64,000 nucleotides of DNA from Pseudomonas chlororaphis subsp. piscium (GCF_003850345.1 NZ_CP027707.1:434001-498000), one strand, 5' to 3'; shown: positions 1-9,365, counted from the stretch's first letter. Numbers and translations: made by a program. The notes: generated by a model from the letters alone, not told the origin.

Positions 1-438
1 GCGATGCATTGCGACCTGATAGTCGCCGGCCACTCGGCGCGTTTTGCCCAGCCGGAAATCAAGGTCGGGGTGATGCCGGGGGCGGGCGGCACCCAGCGCC
101 TGCTGCGCGCGGTCGGCAAGTTCCAGGCGCTGCGCCTGTTGCTCACCGGTTGCCAGGTGCCGGCCGACGAGGCTTTGCGCCTGGGCCTGGTCAGCGAGGT
201 GGTGGCGGACAGCGAGACCCTGCCGCGGGCCCTGGCCCTGGCCGCCAGCATCGCCGGCATGCCGCCGCTGGCCGTGGCGCAGATCAAGGAGGTGGTGCTG
301 GCCGGCATGGACCTGCCGCTGGAGCAAGCACTGGTGCTGGAGCGCAAGGCGTTCCAGCTGCTGTTCGGCTCCCATGACCAGCGCGAGGGCATGCAGGCCT
401 TTCTTGAGAAACGCAAACCGGAGTACCAGGGGAAATGA
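1..438 (+). CDS. paaF: Enoyl-CoA hydratase, PaaF-like (5' truncated by window edge)
   Basis: C-terminal roughly 145 residues of a crotonase-fold enoyl-CoA hydratase; the reading frame is open at base 1, so the start lies upstream. The PEIKVGVMPGAGGTQRL segment is the conserved crotonase region that helps form the oxyanion pocket and carries the catalytic Glu area. The ending (EGMQAFLEKRKPEYQGK) resembles the end of PaaF. It would hydrate a 2,3-dehydroadipyl-CoA-type intermediate in the lower phenylacetate pathway. It overlaps the next gene by ATGA (435-438), so it is translationally coupled to the 3-hydroxyacyl-CoA dehydrogenase. The paa assignment rests on the gene trio; a related acyl-CoA pathway is possible. 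Confidence 0.8.
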   Translation, partial: AMHCDLIVAGHSARFAQPEIKVGVMPGAGGTQRLLRAVGKFQALRLLLTGCQVPADEALRLGLVSEVVADSETLPRALALAASIAGMPPLAVAQIKEVVLAGMDLPLEQALVLERKAFQLLFGSHDQREGMQAFLEKRKPEYQGK

Positions 439-1961
439 CCACACAACCATTGCAACGCATCGGTCTGGTCGGCACCGGCGCCATGGGTCGGGGCATCGCC
501 CAGGTCATGGCCATGGCCGGGCTCAAGGTGTTTTTGTTCGATGCGCGCCCGGGTGCCGCGGCCACGGCCCGGGAACAGCTGGCGACGATCTTCGCCCAGC
601 AGATCGAGAAGGCCCGCATCACCCCGCAGGACGCCGCGGCGGCCATGCTCAACCTGGAAGTGGTCGACAGCCTGCAAGCGCTGCATGACTGCCAGCTGGT
701 GATCGAGGCGATAGTCGAGGACCTGGAGGCCAAGCAGCAGCTGTTTCGGCAACTGGAGGAGGTGCTGGCGCCGAGCGCGATCCTGGCCAGCAATACCTCG
801 TCGCTGTCGATCACCGCGATTGCCTCGGTGTGCCGCCATCCGGAGCGCGTCGCCGGGCTGCATTTCTTCAATCCGGTGCCGCGGATGCGTATTGTCGAGG
901 TGATCGACGGCCTCGCCACCAGCGTCGGCGCCCGCTTGCAGGAGTTGGTCCGCGCGATCGGCTACTACCCGGCGCGGGCCAAGGATTCTCCCGGTTTTAT
1001 CGTCAACCATGCCGGGCGGGCCTTTGGCACCGAGGCGCTGCGTATCCTCAGCGAGGGCGTGGCCCCGGCGTGGCGGATCGATGCGCTGCTGCGCGACAGC
1101 GCCGGTTTCGCCATGGGGCCGTTCGAGCTGCTCGACCTGATCGGCCTGGATGTCAGCGTGCCGGTGATGGAGTCGGTCTACCGGCAGTTCTACGAGGAGC
1201 CGCGCTATCGGCCGCACCCCGTGCTGCGGCTGATGCAGGCGGGTGGGCGCCTGGGGCGCAAGAGTGGGCAGGGCTTCTACCTCTACGACGAGCCAGGCGA
1301 TACGCGGCGCCCGCCACAGGCCGTGCCCCATTGCGCGGCGCTGCCGCCGGTGTGGATCGCCGCCGACGACGAGGTCGGCCGGCTGCGCCTGCTGGATCTG
1401 CTCGAACGCCTGGGGGCCAAGGTCGAGAACGGCCTGCGACCTTCCTCCTCGGCCTTGTGCCTGGTGGCGCCGCTGGGCGATGACGCCAGCGAAGCGGCCT
1501 TGCGTCATGCCACAGACCCGTCGCGCACGGTGGCGATCGATACCCTGACCACGCTCGACAGCCAGCGCTGCCTGATGCTCAACCCGGCGACCCGCGAAGA
1601 CATGCAGCACGCCGCCCACGCGCTGTTCAGCGCCGACGGCGGCACGGTGACGCTGATCCGCGACAGTTGCGGCTTCATCGTCCAGCGCACCCTGGCGTCG
1701 ATCGTCAACCTGGCCTGCGATATCGCCCAGCAGGGCATCGCCTCGGTGGCCGATATCGACGCGGCGGTACGCCTCGGTCTTGGCTACCCGCTGGGGCCGC
1801 TGGAGTGGGGCGACCAATTGGGCCCCGAGCGCCTGCTGCAGATCCTCGAGCGCCTGCATGTGCTTACTGGCGACCCGCGTTATCGCCCCAGCGGCTGGTT
1901 GCGCCGGCGGGCCCTGCTGGGCCTGTCCCTGCGCCAGCCGGAAAACCCGATGCCGGCCTGA
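435..1961 (+). CDS. paaH: 3-hydroxyacyl-CoA dehydrogenase, PaaH-like
   Basis: NAD-dependent 3-hydroxyacyl-CoA dehydrogenase of 508 residues. The N-terminal Rossmann motif GTGAMGRGIAQ is at about residues 12-22, the SNTSS region at about 120-124, and the catalytic His lies in LHFFNPVPRM at about 141-150. Two 3HCDH C-terminal domains follow; the second ends with LGLGYPLGPLEW, as in PaaH. In the phenylacetate pathway this enzyme oxidises 3-hydroxyadipyl-CoA to 3-oxoadipyl-CoA. It starts inside the stop of the hydratase (ATGA) and is followed 35 bp later by the thiolase, so the three form one operon. Confidence is high for enzyme class and moderate for the exact substrate. Confidence 0.85.
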   Translation: MTTQPLQRIGLVGTGAMGRGIAQVMAMAGLKVFLFDARPGAAATAREQLATIFAQQIEKARITPQDAAAAMLNLEVVDSLQALHDCQLVIEAIVEDLEAKQQLFRQLEEVLAPSAILASNTSSLSITAIASVCRHPERVAGLHFFNPVPRMRIVEVIDGLATSVGARLQELVRAIGYYPARAKDSPGFIVNHAGRAFGTEALRILSEGVAPAWRIDALLRDSAGFAMGPFELLDLIGLDVSVPVMESVYRQFYEEPRYRPHPVLRLMQAGGRLGRKSGQGFYLYDEPGDTRRPPQAVPHCAALPPVWIAADDEVGRLRLLDLLERLGAKVENGLRPSSSALCLVAPLGDDASEAALRHATDPSRTVAIDTLTTLDSQRCLMLNPATREDMQHAAHALFSADGGTVTLIRDSCGFIVQRTLASIVNLACDIAQQGIASVADIDAAVRLGLGYPLGPLEWGDQLGPERLLQILERLHVLTGDPRYRPSGWLRRRALLGLSLRQPENPMPA

Positions 1962-1996
1962 GGCCTGCCGATCCCTACCTCTGCGAGAGTCTTTTC

Positions 1997-3199
1997 ATGC
2001 TTGATGCCTATATCTACAGCGGCTTGCGAACCCCCTTCGGCCGCCATGGCGGCAGCCTCGCCAGCGTGCGCCCGGACGATCTGGTGGGGCCTTTGCTGGT
2101 GCGTTTGCTGGAAACCTCGGGGCTACCAGCCGAGGCGCTGGAAGAGGTGATCCTCGGTTGTACCAACCAGACCGGCGAGGACAGCCGCAACCTGGCGCGC
2201 AATGCCTTGCTCAGCGCCGGGCTGCCTTGGCGCGTGCCCGGGCAGACAGTCAACCGCCTGTGCGCCAGCGGCCTGTCGGCGGTGATCGATGCGGCCCGGG
2301 CGATCACTTGCGGCGAGGGCCGGCTGTACCTGGCCGGCGGCGTCGAAAGCATGTCCCGCGCGCCCTTCATCATGGCCAAGGCCGAGAGTGCCTACAGCCG
2401 GACCCTGGAGGTGGCCGACAGCACCATTGGCGCGCGCTTCGCCAACCCGCGGCTGGTGGAGCGCTACGGCAACCACAGCATGCCCGAGACCGGCGACAAC
2501 CTGGCCCGCCGGTTTGCCATTAGCCGCGAGGACGCCGACCGCTTTGCCGCCGCGTCTCAGGCGCGTTATCAGGAAGCCTTGCTGGCCGGGGTACTGGACG
2601 ACGAAATCATGGCCGTCGAGGTGCCGGTCGGGCGCAAGGGCCAGTCCTTGACCGTGTGTGATGACGAGCATCCGCGGCCCCGCTCCGACCTGGCGGCCCT
2701 GTCGCGATTGCCGACGCTGTTTGCCGAGGGCGTGGTGACCGCCGGCAATGCTTCGGGGATCAACGATGGCGCGGCGGTGCTGCTGCTCGGCAGCAGTGAG
2801 ATCGGCATGGAACATGGGGTCGCGCCCATGGCGCGGATCCTCTCGTCGGCGTCGGTCGGCGTGGAGCCGCAGTTCATGGGCATCGGCCCGCACAGGGCGA
2901 TTCTGCTGGCGCTGCAGCGGGCCCGCATCGGCCTGGAGCAGCTCGACCTGATCGAGATCAACGAGGCGTTCGCGCCGCAGGTGCTGGCCTGTCTCAAGGC
3001 CCTGAACCTGGATTTCGACGATCCGCGGGTCAACCCCAATGGCGGTGCCATCGCCATCGGCCACCCGCTGGGCGCGTCCGGGGCCCGGCTGGTGCTGAGC
3101 GCCTGCCGCACCCTGCAACGCAACAACCAGCGTTACGCCGTGGTCAGCCTGTGCGTGGGCGTTGGCCAGGGCGTGGCCATGGTGATCGAGCGCGCCTGA
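1997..3199 (+). CDS. paaJ: 3-oxoadipyl-CoA/3-oxo-acyl-CoA thiolase
   Basis: Thiolase of 400 residues, the usual length for PaaJ/PcaF. The nucleophile is Cys89 in VNRLCASG; the catalytic His lies in GHPLGASGARL and the second Cys in SLCVGVGQG near the C-terminus. It cleaves 3-oxoadipyl-CoA to succinyl-CoA and acetyl-CoA if it works in the phenylacetate pathway, as its hydratase and dehydrogenase neighbours suggest. The ATG at 1997 (MLDAYIYSGLRTPFG) is chosen because the family begins this way; the longer in-frame extension is a read-through of the upstream gene region. A PcaF-type role in beta-ketoadipate degradation cannot be excluded from sequence alone. Confidence 0.85.
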   Translation: MLDAYIYSGLRTPFGRHGGSLASVRPDDLVGPLLVRLLETSGLPAEALEEVILGCTNQTGEDSRNLARNALLSAGLPWRVPGQTVNRLCASGLSAVIDAARAITCGEGRLYLAGGVESMSRAPFIMAKAESAYSRTLEVADSTIGARFANPRLVERYGNHSMPETGDNLARRFAISREDADRFAAASQARYQEALLAGVLDDEIMAVEVPVGRKGQSLTVCDDEHPRPRSDLAALSRLPTLFAEGVVTAGNASGINDGAAVLLLGSSEIGMEHGVAPMARILSSASVGVEPQFMGIGPHRAILLALQRARIGLEQLDLIEINEAFAPQVLACLKALNLDFDDPRVNPNGGAIAIGHPLGASGARLVLSACRTLQRNNQRYAVVSLCVGVGQGVAMVIERA

Positions 3200-3343
3200 G
3201 GCTGATCTACCGCTCGGCGCTATTTCGCGCCGGGCGCTGGCTGGTGGGGCACCGTTGGCGAATCAACGCCTGATTTGCGGCGGCATCCGCTGCGGCGCTG
3301 CTCTACAGTGCACAGACATTCCCCTCTGGTGCTGGAGACGGCC

Positions 3344-4459
3344 ATGGACAACGCCCCCTTGCTGTTCCAACTGCCCGACGACGACACCCTGTACCGCGCC
3401 TTGCTCGAACGCGACCCGGCCTATGACGGGTTCGCTTTCGTCGGGGTCAAGAGCACGGGAGTGTTCTGTCGGCTGACCTGCGCGGCGCGCAAGCCCAAGC
3501 GCGAGAACACGGTGTTCTTCAGTTCGATCAAGGCCTGTGTCGAGGCGGGTTTTCGCGCCTGCCTGCGCTGCCGCCCGCTGGAGCAGACAGGTGCCCAGGA
3601 GCCCCTGGTCAAACAGCTGCTGGCCTTGCTGGAAAACAATGCTGACAAGCGCTGGTATGAAGGCGACCTGATCGAACTCGGCTTCGACCCTTCCACGGTG
3701 CGCCGGGCCTTCAAGCGCCACTTCGGCGTGACCTTCCTGGAAATGGCCCGGCTGCGGCGGATCGGCGAGGGCATGCAGCAACTGGCGGGCGGCGCCAGCG
3801 TGATCGATGCGCAGATCAGCGCCAGTTTCGATTCCGACAGCGGCTTTCGCAGTGCCTTCACCCGGCTGCTCGGCCAGCCGCCGTCGAACCTGCGTGGTTG
3901 CGAGCTGCTCAAGGCCGATTGGCTGCAAACCCCGATCGGCGTGATGCTGGCGGTGGCCGATGCGCAGGCCCTGCATCTGCTGGAGTTCTTCGACCGTCCG
4001 GCCCTGGCCACTGAGCTGAAGCGCCTGCAAGAGAACACCGGCTCGACCATCGGCTTCGGACGTTTTGCCCCCATCGACCAGATCGAGAGCGAGTTACGGC
4101 GATTTTTCGCCGGGGAGTCGGCAAGTTTTGCCACGCCGCTGGCGCTGAATGCTTCGGCCTTTACCCGTACGGTGTGGCAGGCCCTCAGGGCGATACCTCC
4201 AGGCGTTACCCGCAGTTACGCCGAGGTGGCGAGCAGCATAGGTTCGGCCTCCGCCGTGCGGGCCGTGGCTCGGGCCAATGGCGCCAACCAGATCGCCATC
4301 GTGATTGCCTGCCACCGGGTGATAGGTTCCGACGGTTCGCTCACCGGTTATGGCGGCGGGCTCTGGCGCAAACGCTGGTTGCTCGAGCATGAGCGGCGCC
4401 TGTACGCGCAGGTTCAGGCGCGACACAACCTCAGGGCCGATGAACCCGTTGCAGGGTGA
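3344..4459 (+). CDS. ada: Bifunctional Ada: methylphosphotriester/O6-methylguanine methyltransferase and transcriptional activator
   Basis: Ada protein of 371 residues. The N-terminal zinc domain has Cys42, Cys46, Cys73 and Cys76, spaced as in E. coli Ada, so Cys42 would accept methyl from phosphotriesters. An AraC-type HTH follows at about residues 100-190, and the C-terminal methyltransferase domain holds the acceptor Cys323 in IACHRVIG. The usual Pro before this Cys (PCHR) is Ala here. The protein repairs alkylated DNA and, once methylated, activates its own regulon. ATG 3344 is chosen over an upstream ATG at 3275 because it matches the family N-terminus. Its end overlaps the convergent DUF4124 gene by 29 bp. 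Confidence 0.93.
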   Translation: MDNAPLLFQLPDDDTLYRALLERDPAYDGFAFVGVKSTGVFCRLTCAARKPKRENTVFFSSIKACVEAGFRACLRCRPLEQTGAQEPLVKQLLALLENNADKRWYEGDLIELGFDPSTVRRAFKRHFGVTFLEMARLRRIGEGMQQLAGGASVIDAQISASFDSDSGFRSAFTRLLGQPPSNLRGCELLKADWLQTPIGVMLAVADAQALHLLEFFDRPALATELKRLQENTGSTIGFGRFAPIDQIESELRRFFAGESASFATPLALNASAFTRTVWQALRAIPPGVTRSYAEVASSIGSASAVRAVARANGANQIAIVIACHRVIGSDGSLTGYGGGLWRKRWLLEHERRLYAQVQARHNLRADEPVAG

Positions 4460-4946
4460 AGGTCAACGCCGGGCTTTGCTGCACCACTTGCTCGCCATCG
4501 AGTACCTGCACCGCCAGGCGATGCTCGCCGCGATCGATGTTCACCAGTTGCAGGCTCGGCACGTTGCCGGGTTGGCCATAGGCTTGGTCGTCCAGTAGCA
4601 GGCGCAGGCGATGCTCGTTGTGCAGGGGCGGTTGCAGGCGGACCTCGACCTTGAAGCTGCCGTTATTGGCCCGCATCACACCGCCATCCGGCACGCCACT
4701 CAGCTCCAGGATGGTGTAGACCGGTGCGCGGGTGGGTGGCGTTTGTACTGGATCGATGCCGGGCGGTGTGAGCGGCCTGGGCGCCTCGATGCGGTTCAGC
4801 GGCGCCAGCTCGACGGCCTGGCCGGGCACGCCGGCCGGCGGCTGGTCGCTGTAGGCGGTGTTGCCGTGGGCGTCGGTGTAGCGGTAGATCTGCGCGGCGG
4901 CCGGCAGGGCGGTCAGCAACAGCAGGTAGAGACAGTGCACACGCAT
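4431..4946 (-). CDS. DUF4124 domain-containing exported protein
   Basis: Protein of 171 residues with an N-terminal signal peptide (MRVHCLYLLLLTALPAAAQ) followed by the DUF4124 motif IYRYTDAHGNTAYSDQPP. A proline-rich linker and a C-terminal region with an Ig-like beta pattern follow (FKVEVRLQPPLHNEHRLRLLLDD and HRLAVQVLDG). DUF4124 proteins are periplasmic or envelope proteins of unknown role. The ATG at 4946 is preferred over the longer frame because only it gives a clean signal peptide. It converges on ada with a 29-bp overlap of the 3' ends. Confidence 0.8.
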   Translation of the reverse strand: MRVHCLYLLLLTALPAAAQIYRYTDAHGNTAYSDQPPAGVPGQAVELAPLNRIEAPRPLTPPGIDPVQTPPTRAPVYTILELSGVPDGGVMRANNGSFKVEVRLQPPLHNEHRLRLLLDDQAYGQPGNVPSLQLVNIDRGEHRLAVQVLDGEQVVQQSPALTFTLQRVHRP

Positions 4947-5034
4947 GGCGGCTTTCCTGGGAGCTTGGGTCGGCGGCTTCAAAGACGAAACTGCCTCCAG
5001 CATAGAGCCGCGGACCGGGCCCAGGTTCGCCGCT

Positions 5035-5577
5035 TCAACCTTTGAACACACAAAGCTCGGCGGTGGCGCGGATCAGCGCCAGCTGGCGCAGCGCTGGGCG
5101 GTCGCCGCCGTGGGTGGCCTGGGCCAGCCACTGTAGGCACTGCGGGTCGTTGCGGTAGGGGCTGAAATCCGCCAGTTGCTGCAGCAGGCGTTTTTGTAAC
5201 AGGTCGAGTTGTGGGCGGATCTGCCCCACCAGGTCCGGGCGCGGTGCGTCCGGTGCCTGGCCTTGCAGGGTCCATTCGGACAGATGGGCGTACTGCACCA
5301 GCTTGTTGGCCTCGATCTGTGCGGAGAAGAACTGTTCCACCGCCGCGCCGTCGAGTTTGTAGGCCGGTGCCTGGGCCACCGCGCCGGCAATCACCTCACG
5401 CTCGCGCGGGCGGTCTTCCACCGGTTTGTGGCTGTCCCATTTGCTCAGGGCCACCTGGTCGGCGATGGCCAGGCGTTCTTCGATGCTGGCCAACAAAGGG
5501 CTGAGGGTGGCGGGGGCGGCGCAGGCATTGCCGGCCAGCAACAGGGTCAACAGGGCAAGGCAGAATCGCGAAGTCAT
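5035..5577 (-). CDS. aroQ: Secreted (periplasmic) chorismate mutase, AroQ gamma type
   Basis: Protein of 180 residues with a signal peptide (about residues 1-20, ending NACAAP) and an all-helical AroQ fold. The motif SKWDSHKPVEDRPREREVI, then AVEQFFSAQIEANKLVQ, is the active-site region of exported AroQ-gamma chorismate mutases, supplying the Arg, Lys and Gln/Glu residues that bind chorismate. The enzyme converts chorismate to prephenate. The periplasmic location implies a role outside cytoplasmic Phe/Tyr synthesis. ATG 5577 is chosen because it begins the signal sequence. It lies between two other exported-protein genes on the same strand. Confidence 0.85.
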   Translation of the reverse strand: MTSRFCLALLTLLLAGNACAAPATLSPLLASIEERLAIADQVALSKWDSHKPVEDRPREREVIAGAVAQAPAYKLDGAAVEQFFSAQIEANKLVQYAHLSEWTLQGQAPDAPRPDLVGQIRPQLDLLQKRLLQQLADFSPYRNDPQCLQWLAQATHGGDRPALRQLALIRATAELCVFKG

Positions 5578-5663
5578 GGAGGGTCTCGGCTTCTTGGGGA
5601 CAATTTGGCGGCCATGATGCACGCAAAACCGCAGTGCCTGGCAAGCGCCGGGCACTCGGTAGG

Positions 5664-7697
5664 TCATTGGCCGGCCGCGGCAGTCGCGGGCGCCCCGCAA
5701 TTGGTCGGGCTGGAAGACAGTCGCTTGCCGCTTTCGTCATAGACGATCCGGCAGGCGCTCAAGCCGTTGTCGATCAGCTCGCGGCTCTTGATCGCGCCGT
5801 TGCGGTGATAGCACAGCTGTTCGCCAGTCAGTTGGCCGTCGGATTCATGACTTTTCACCTGTCGTTGGTTGACGGTCATCCAGGTGAAACCCACCGAGTT
5901 TTTCTGGCACTCGACCTGCCCATTGTCGTAGTAGGTGCGCTGAGTGATCTGGTCATTGTCGCCGATGATCTTCTCGCGGATCTTTTGGCCTGTCTCATAG
6001 TTGTACTCGACGGAGCCTTGGGGGCTGCCAAAGAGAAAGTCCGTTTCCCAGGACAGCTTTCCGTGGGTGAACCGCCGTTGTTTTCCACAGCGCTCGACGG
6101 TTGAGCCGCGCTTGTCGAAGCGGCACCAGTTGGCTTCCTCATAAAGCACTTCGTCCTGATCGTATTGTTTCATCAGGCCGACAAAGCGCCCTCCCTCGAA
6201 GCGTCCGACCGTGGCCGGCGTACCGTCGCGCAGGAAGGTCAGGTGAGGGCCTTCGTACCTATCGTTGTGCCAGGAAATATCGCTGATCAGCTTGCCGTCT
6301 TCGCTGTAACCCAGTGAGCGGCCTTCCCGTTTGCCATTCTCATATTGCTGCGAGTACTGCAGGTTGCCGCTGGGGCTGTAGCCTTCGCGGGTACCGGACA
6401 GCACATCTGCCTTGTAATGCTCGATCAGGACCAGCACGCCGTTGGCATCGGCTTCGCGCAACTCGCCCTCTTTTTTATCGGCGACGAAGTTCAGGCTCTG
6501 GCTATGGCCCTTGTCTGTCTTGAGTATCCACGGGCCGCTTTTCAGGCCGTTCTCGAAGTTGCCGCGACCTGCCTGGGTCACCCATGGCCCTTCGCGTTTG
6601 TCGTTGCGATAGCTGCCGCTTTCTGTGAAACCGTCCACCTGTTCTTCGCTCGGACCGTCGAGCACACCCTGGACATAGGTCTGGAAGCCGGTGATAGCGG
6701 ATTCGCCTCCTTCGTCGTAGGACAGCACCCAGCGTCCCTCGCGCAGATCGTCCCGGTATTCGCCGGTAGCGGTTTGCCAGCCATTGGACTCAGTCCACTG
6801 GCCTTGGCGTTTGCCATCGACAAAACGGCCGTGGGTCCAGCCATCGTCCGGGTTGGAAAAACTCCATTCGCCGGTGCGTTGGCCGTGGGCATAGGCACCC
6901 TGGGCGATGACGGCTCCGCCGAAACTCGAGTACTCCACGTAGGCCCCGTCCTCGCTGCCAGTGAAGCGCTGCGGCTCGGTTTCCCAGGTGATGTGGCTGG
7001 CCCGGTAGTTGTACAGCAGGGGCTCGCCTTCCAGTGCGGGCTCGTCACCGCGCCAGTAGGTGGCGGTGAGAAAGCGTCCGTTCTTTTCGGCAAAGGTCTT
7101 TTTGTAGCGGTACTGGTCGGCTCCGGGCGGATTGGCGGTGATGGGCTGCCCGTTAGCGTCGAAATAACCCACCAGGGTGCCGGCCGAATGGTCGAGCTGG
7201 TCGAATTCGTCGATACCCGAGTCTTCGTAGAAGTAGCTGTAGTTCAGCGGTGTCAGCTGGCGCAGGGCCTGTTTCACCGTCAGGGCATCGAGTTTCTTGC
7301 GGTCTTTGGCGATGCGCTCCAGGGCGGGCTGCAGTTTCTCCAGGCGCCGGTAGAGGTGGTCGTTTTCGTCATAACGGTAGGCATGCACGCGATACTGGCC
7401 GCTCTGCTTGAACAGCACCAGGCGGGTCGGGGACTCGCTGTCCAGGGCAATGTTGAACACCGACTCGATGGTGGCATTGCCGAAGTCATCCAGCAGTTGC
7501 GGCTGGCTCTCGTCCGGGTCGACCGAGTAATAACCTTTGACGCTGCCGCCCTGCTTGATAAAGGCCAGGGTCGCCGAGCTTTCCGCCAGGCCGGTGATCA
7601 GCGGGTGGGCCAGGGATTTACCTGCATAGAAAGGAGCCGCCTGGGTGCTGCCGAACGCCAGGCAGGCGATCAGGCCGAGAGAACGAGTCCACTGCAT
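5664..7697 (-). CDS. Large exported MORN-like repeat protein, function unknown
   Basis: Protein of 677 residues. A signal peptide (MQWTRSLGLIACLAFGSTQA, cleavage near residue 21) precedes a roughly 200-residue unique domain. About a dozen degenerate MORN_2-type repeats with a G-x-x-x-G-x-W core follow, for example GQRTGEW, GKRQGQW, DLREGRW, DKREGPW and GLKSGPW. Such repeats (as in the YwqK family) form extended beta hairpins and often mediate surface or protein contacts; the annotation 'YwqK-type antitoxin' for them is not evidence of antitoxin activity. No catalytic motif is visible. It lies 86 bp upstream, on the same strand, of the chorismate mutase gene. Confidence 0.7.
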   Translation of the reverse strand: MQWTRSLGLIACLAFGSTQAAPFYAGKSLAHPLITGLAESSATLAFIKQGGSVKGYYSVDPDESQPQLLDDFGNATIESVFNIALDSESPTRLVLFKQSGQYRVHAYRYDENDHLYRRLEKLQPALERIAKDRKKLDALTVKQALRQLTPLNYSYFYEDSGIDEFDQLDHSAGTLVGYFDANGQPITANPPGADQYRYKKTFAEKNGRFLTATYWRGDEPALEGEPLLYNYRASHITWETEPQRFTGSEDGAYVEYSSFGGAVIAQGAYAHGQRTGEWSFSNPDDGWTHGRFVDGKRQGQWTESNGWQTATGEYRDDLREGRWVLSYDEGGESAITGFQTYVQGVLDGPSEEQVDGFTESGSYRNDKREGPWVTQAGRGNFENGLKSGPWILKTDKGHSQSLNFVADKKEGELREADANGVLVLIEHYKADVLSGTREGYSPSGNLQYSQQYENGKREGRSLGYSEDGKLISDISWHNDRYEGPHLTFLRDGTPATVGRFEGGRFVGLMKQYDQDEVLYEEANWCRFDKRGSTVERCGKQRRFTHGKLSWETDFLFGSPQGSVEYNYETGQKIREKIIGDNDQITQRTYYDNGQVECQKNSVGFTWMTVNQRQVKSHESDGQLTGEQLCYHRNGAIKSRELIDNGLSACRIVYDESGKRLSSSPTNCGAPATAAAGQ

Positions 7698-7798
7698 ACG
7701 AATCCCTTCGTCGAGGCGCCAGACAGAGGGCGCGAGAGGCGCGGATTATCCATGGATGAATAGCCCGGGGGAATGCTCCGGGGCGATGGGCGGGTAAT

Positions 7799-7828
7799 AA
7801 AAAAGGCCTCCCGAGGGAGGCCTTTTTC
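7799..7828. terminator. Bidirectional intrinsic terminator downstream of glnA
   Basis: Perfect stem AAGGCCTCCC/GGGAGGCCTT flanked by an A-run on the left and a T-run on the right. It works as a rho-independent terminator on either strand. It lies 32 bp beyond the glnA stop and ends that minus-strand transcript, before the MORN-repeat gene on the same strand. Confidence 0.9.
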
Positions 7829-7859
7829 TTGTCACGCCGCGTGGGGCGGCGCTACTGGA

Positions 7860-9266
7860 TCAGCAGCTGTAGTACAGCTCGTATTCCAGTGGGTGTACGA
7901 AGGTACGAACCTTGATTTCTTCTTCGCTTTTCAGGGCGATGTAAGCGTCGATGAAGTCGTCGCTGAAAACGCCGCCTTTGGTCAGGAACGCACGACCTTT
8001 GTCCAGCTCTTCCAGGGCTTCTTTCAGGCTGCCGCAAACTTGTGGGATCTCTTTCGCCTCTTCAGGCGGCAGGTCGTACAGGTTTTTGTCAGCGGCGTCG
8101 CCAGGGTGGATCTTGTTCTGGATACCGTCCAGGCCGGCCATCAGCAGGGCAGCGAAGGCCAGGTATGGGTTGGCAGCCGGATCCGGGAAGCGCGCTTCGA
8201 TACGGCGGGCTTTAGGGCTCGACACGTAAGGGATACGGATCGAAGCGGAACGGTTGCGAGCCGAGTAGGCCAGCATCACTGGAGCTTCGAAGCCTGGAAC
8301 CAGACGCTTGTAGGAGTTGGTGGCCGGGTTGGTGAAGCCGTTCAGGGCCTTACCGTGCTTGATGATGCCGCCGATGAAGTACAGGGCGGTATCGGACAGG
8401 CCGGCATAACCTTCGCCAGCGAAGGTGTTCTTGCCGTCTTTCCAGATCGACATGTGTACGTGCATGCCCGAGCCGTTATCGCCGTACAGAGGCTTAGGCA
8501 TGAAGGTAGCGGTACGGCCGTAGGCGTCGGCAACGTTGTGTACAACGTATTTCAGGGTCTGGGTTTCGTCGGCCTTCTTCACCAGGGTGTTGAACTTGAC
8601 GCCGATTTCGTTCTGGCCGGCAGTCGCCACTTCGTGGTGGTGGACTTCGACGGTCAGGCCCATTTCTTCCAGTGCGTTGCACATGGAGGTACGGATTTCG
8701 TGGTCGTGGTCGAACGGTGGAACCGGGAAGTAGCCGCCTTTGACGCCTGGACGGTGGCCCTTGTTACCGCCTTCGATGTCCTGGTCGGACATCCATGAAC
8801 CTTGCTCGGAGTAGATCTTGAACATCGAGCCGGAGATATCGGACTTGAACTTCACTTCGTCGAAGATGAAGAACTCAGGCTCTGGGCCGGCGAATACGGT
8901 GTCGCCGATACCGGTGGCTTTCAGGTGCTCTTCGGCGCGCTTGGCGATCGCGCGAGGGTCGCGGTCGTAGCCTTGCATGCTCGAAGGCTCGATGATGTCG
9001 CACACCAGGATCAGGGTCGGCTCTTCGGTGAACGGATCCAGCACGGCGGTTTCGTCGTCTGGCATCAGGATCATGTCGGAGGCTTCGATGCCTTTCCAGC
9101 CAGCGATGGAGGAACCGTCGAACATCTTGCCGACTTCGAAGAAGTCGTCATCCAGCGCATCACGGGCCGGCATGGTCACGTGGTGCTGAGTGCCTTTGGT
9201 GTCAGTGAAGCGCAGATCAATCCATTTGACGTCATGATCTTTGATGAGTTGAACCGACTTCGACAT
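7860..9266 (-). CDS. glnA: Glutamine synthetase type I
   Basis: GlnA of 468 residues. It makes glutamine from glutamate, ammonia and ATP as a dodecamer. Tyr397 in NLYDLPPEE is the adenylylation site of GlnE-regulated GSI-beta enzymes, so activity is probably controlled by adenylylation. The N-terminal beta-grasp (residues about 1-105) and the catalytic domain motifs ([29 protein letters not shown]) are intact. ATG 9266 has a GGAGGA ribosome-binding site 5 bases upstream. A sigma-54 promoter and NtrC-like boxes lie upstream, in line with nitrogen control. Confidence 0.98.
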   Translation of the reverse strand: MSKSVQLIKDHDVKWIDLRFTDTKGTQHHVTMPARDALDDDFFEVGKMFDGSSIAGWKGIEASDMILMPDDETAVLDPFTEEPTLILVCDIIEPSSMQGYDRDPRAIAKRAEEHLKATGIGDTVFAGPEPEFFIFDEVKFKSDISGSMFKIYSEQGSWMSDQDIEGGNKGHRPGVKGGYFPVPPFDHDHEIRTSMCNALEEMGLTVEVHHHEVATAGQNEIGVKFNTLVKKADETQTLKYVVHNVADAYGRTATFMPKPLYGDNGSGMHVHMSIWKDGKNTFAGEGYAGLSDTALYFIGGIIKHGKALNGFTNPATNSYKRLVPGFEAPVMLAYSARNRSASIRIPYVSSPKARRIEARFPDPAANPYLAFAALLMAGLDGIQNKIHPGDAADKNLYDLPPEEAKEIPQVCGSLKEALEELDKGRAFLTKGGVFSDDFIDAYIALKSEEEIKVRTFVHPLEYELYYSC

Positions 9267-9365
9267 AGTGTCCTCCGGGTGGCTTCGGGCGGGTGTTGGT
9301 GTGCCCTTAGAATGTGGGTGATGCCGGCGCAGATACTCGGCCATGGCAACCTGCCTCACAAGGGA

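Noticed and set aside
6345..7763. 472-codon plus-strand frame opposite the MORN-repeat gene
   Set aside because: The minus-strand frame has a signal peptide and regular repeats, while the plus frame shows neither.
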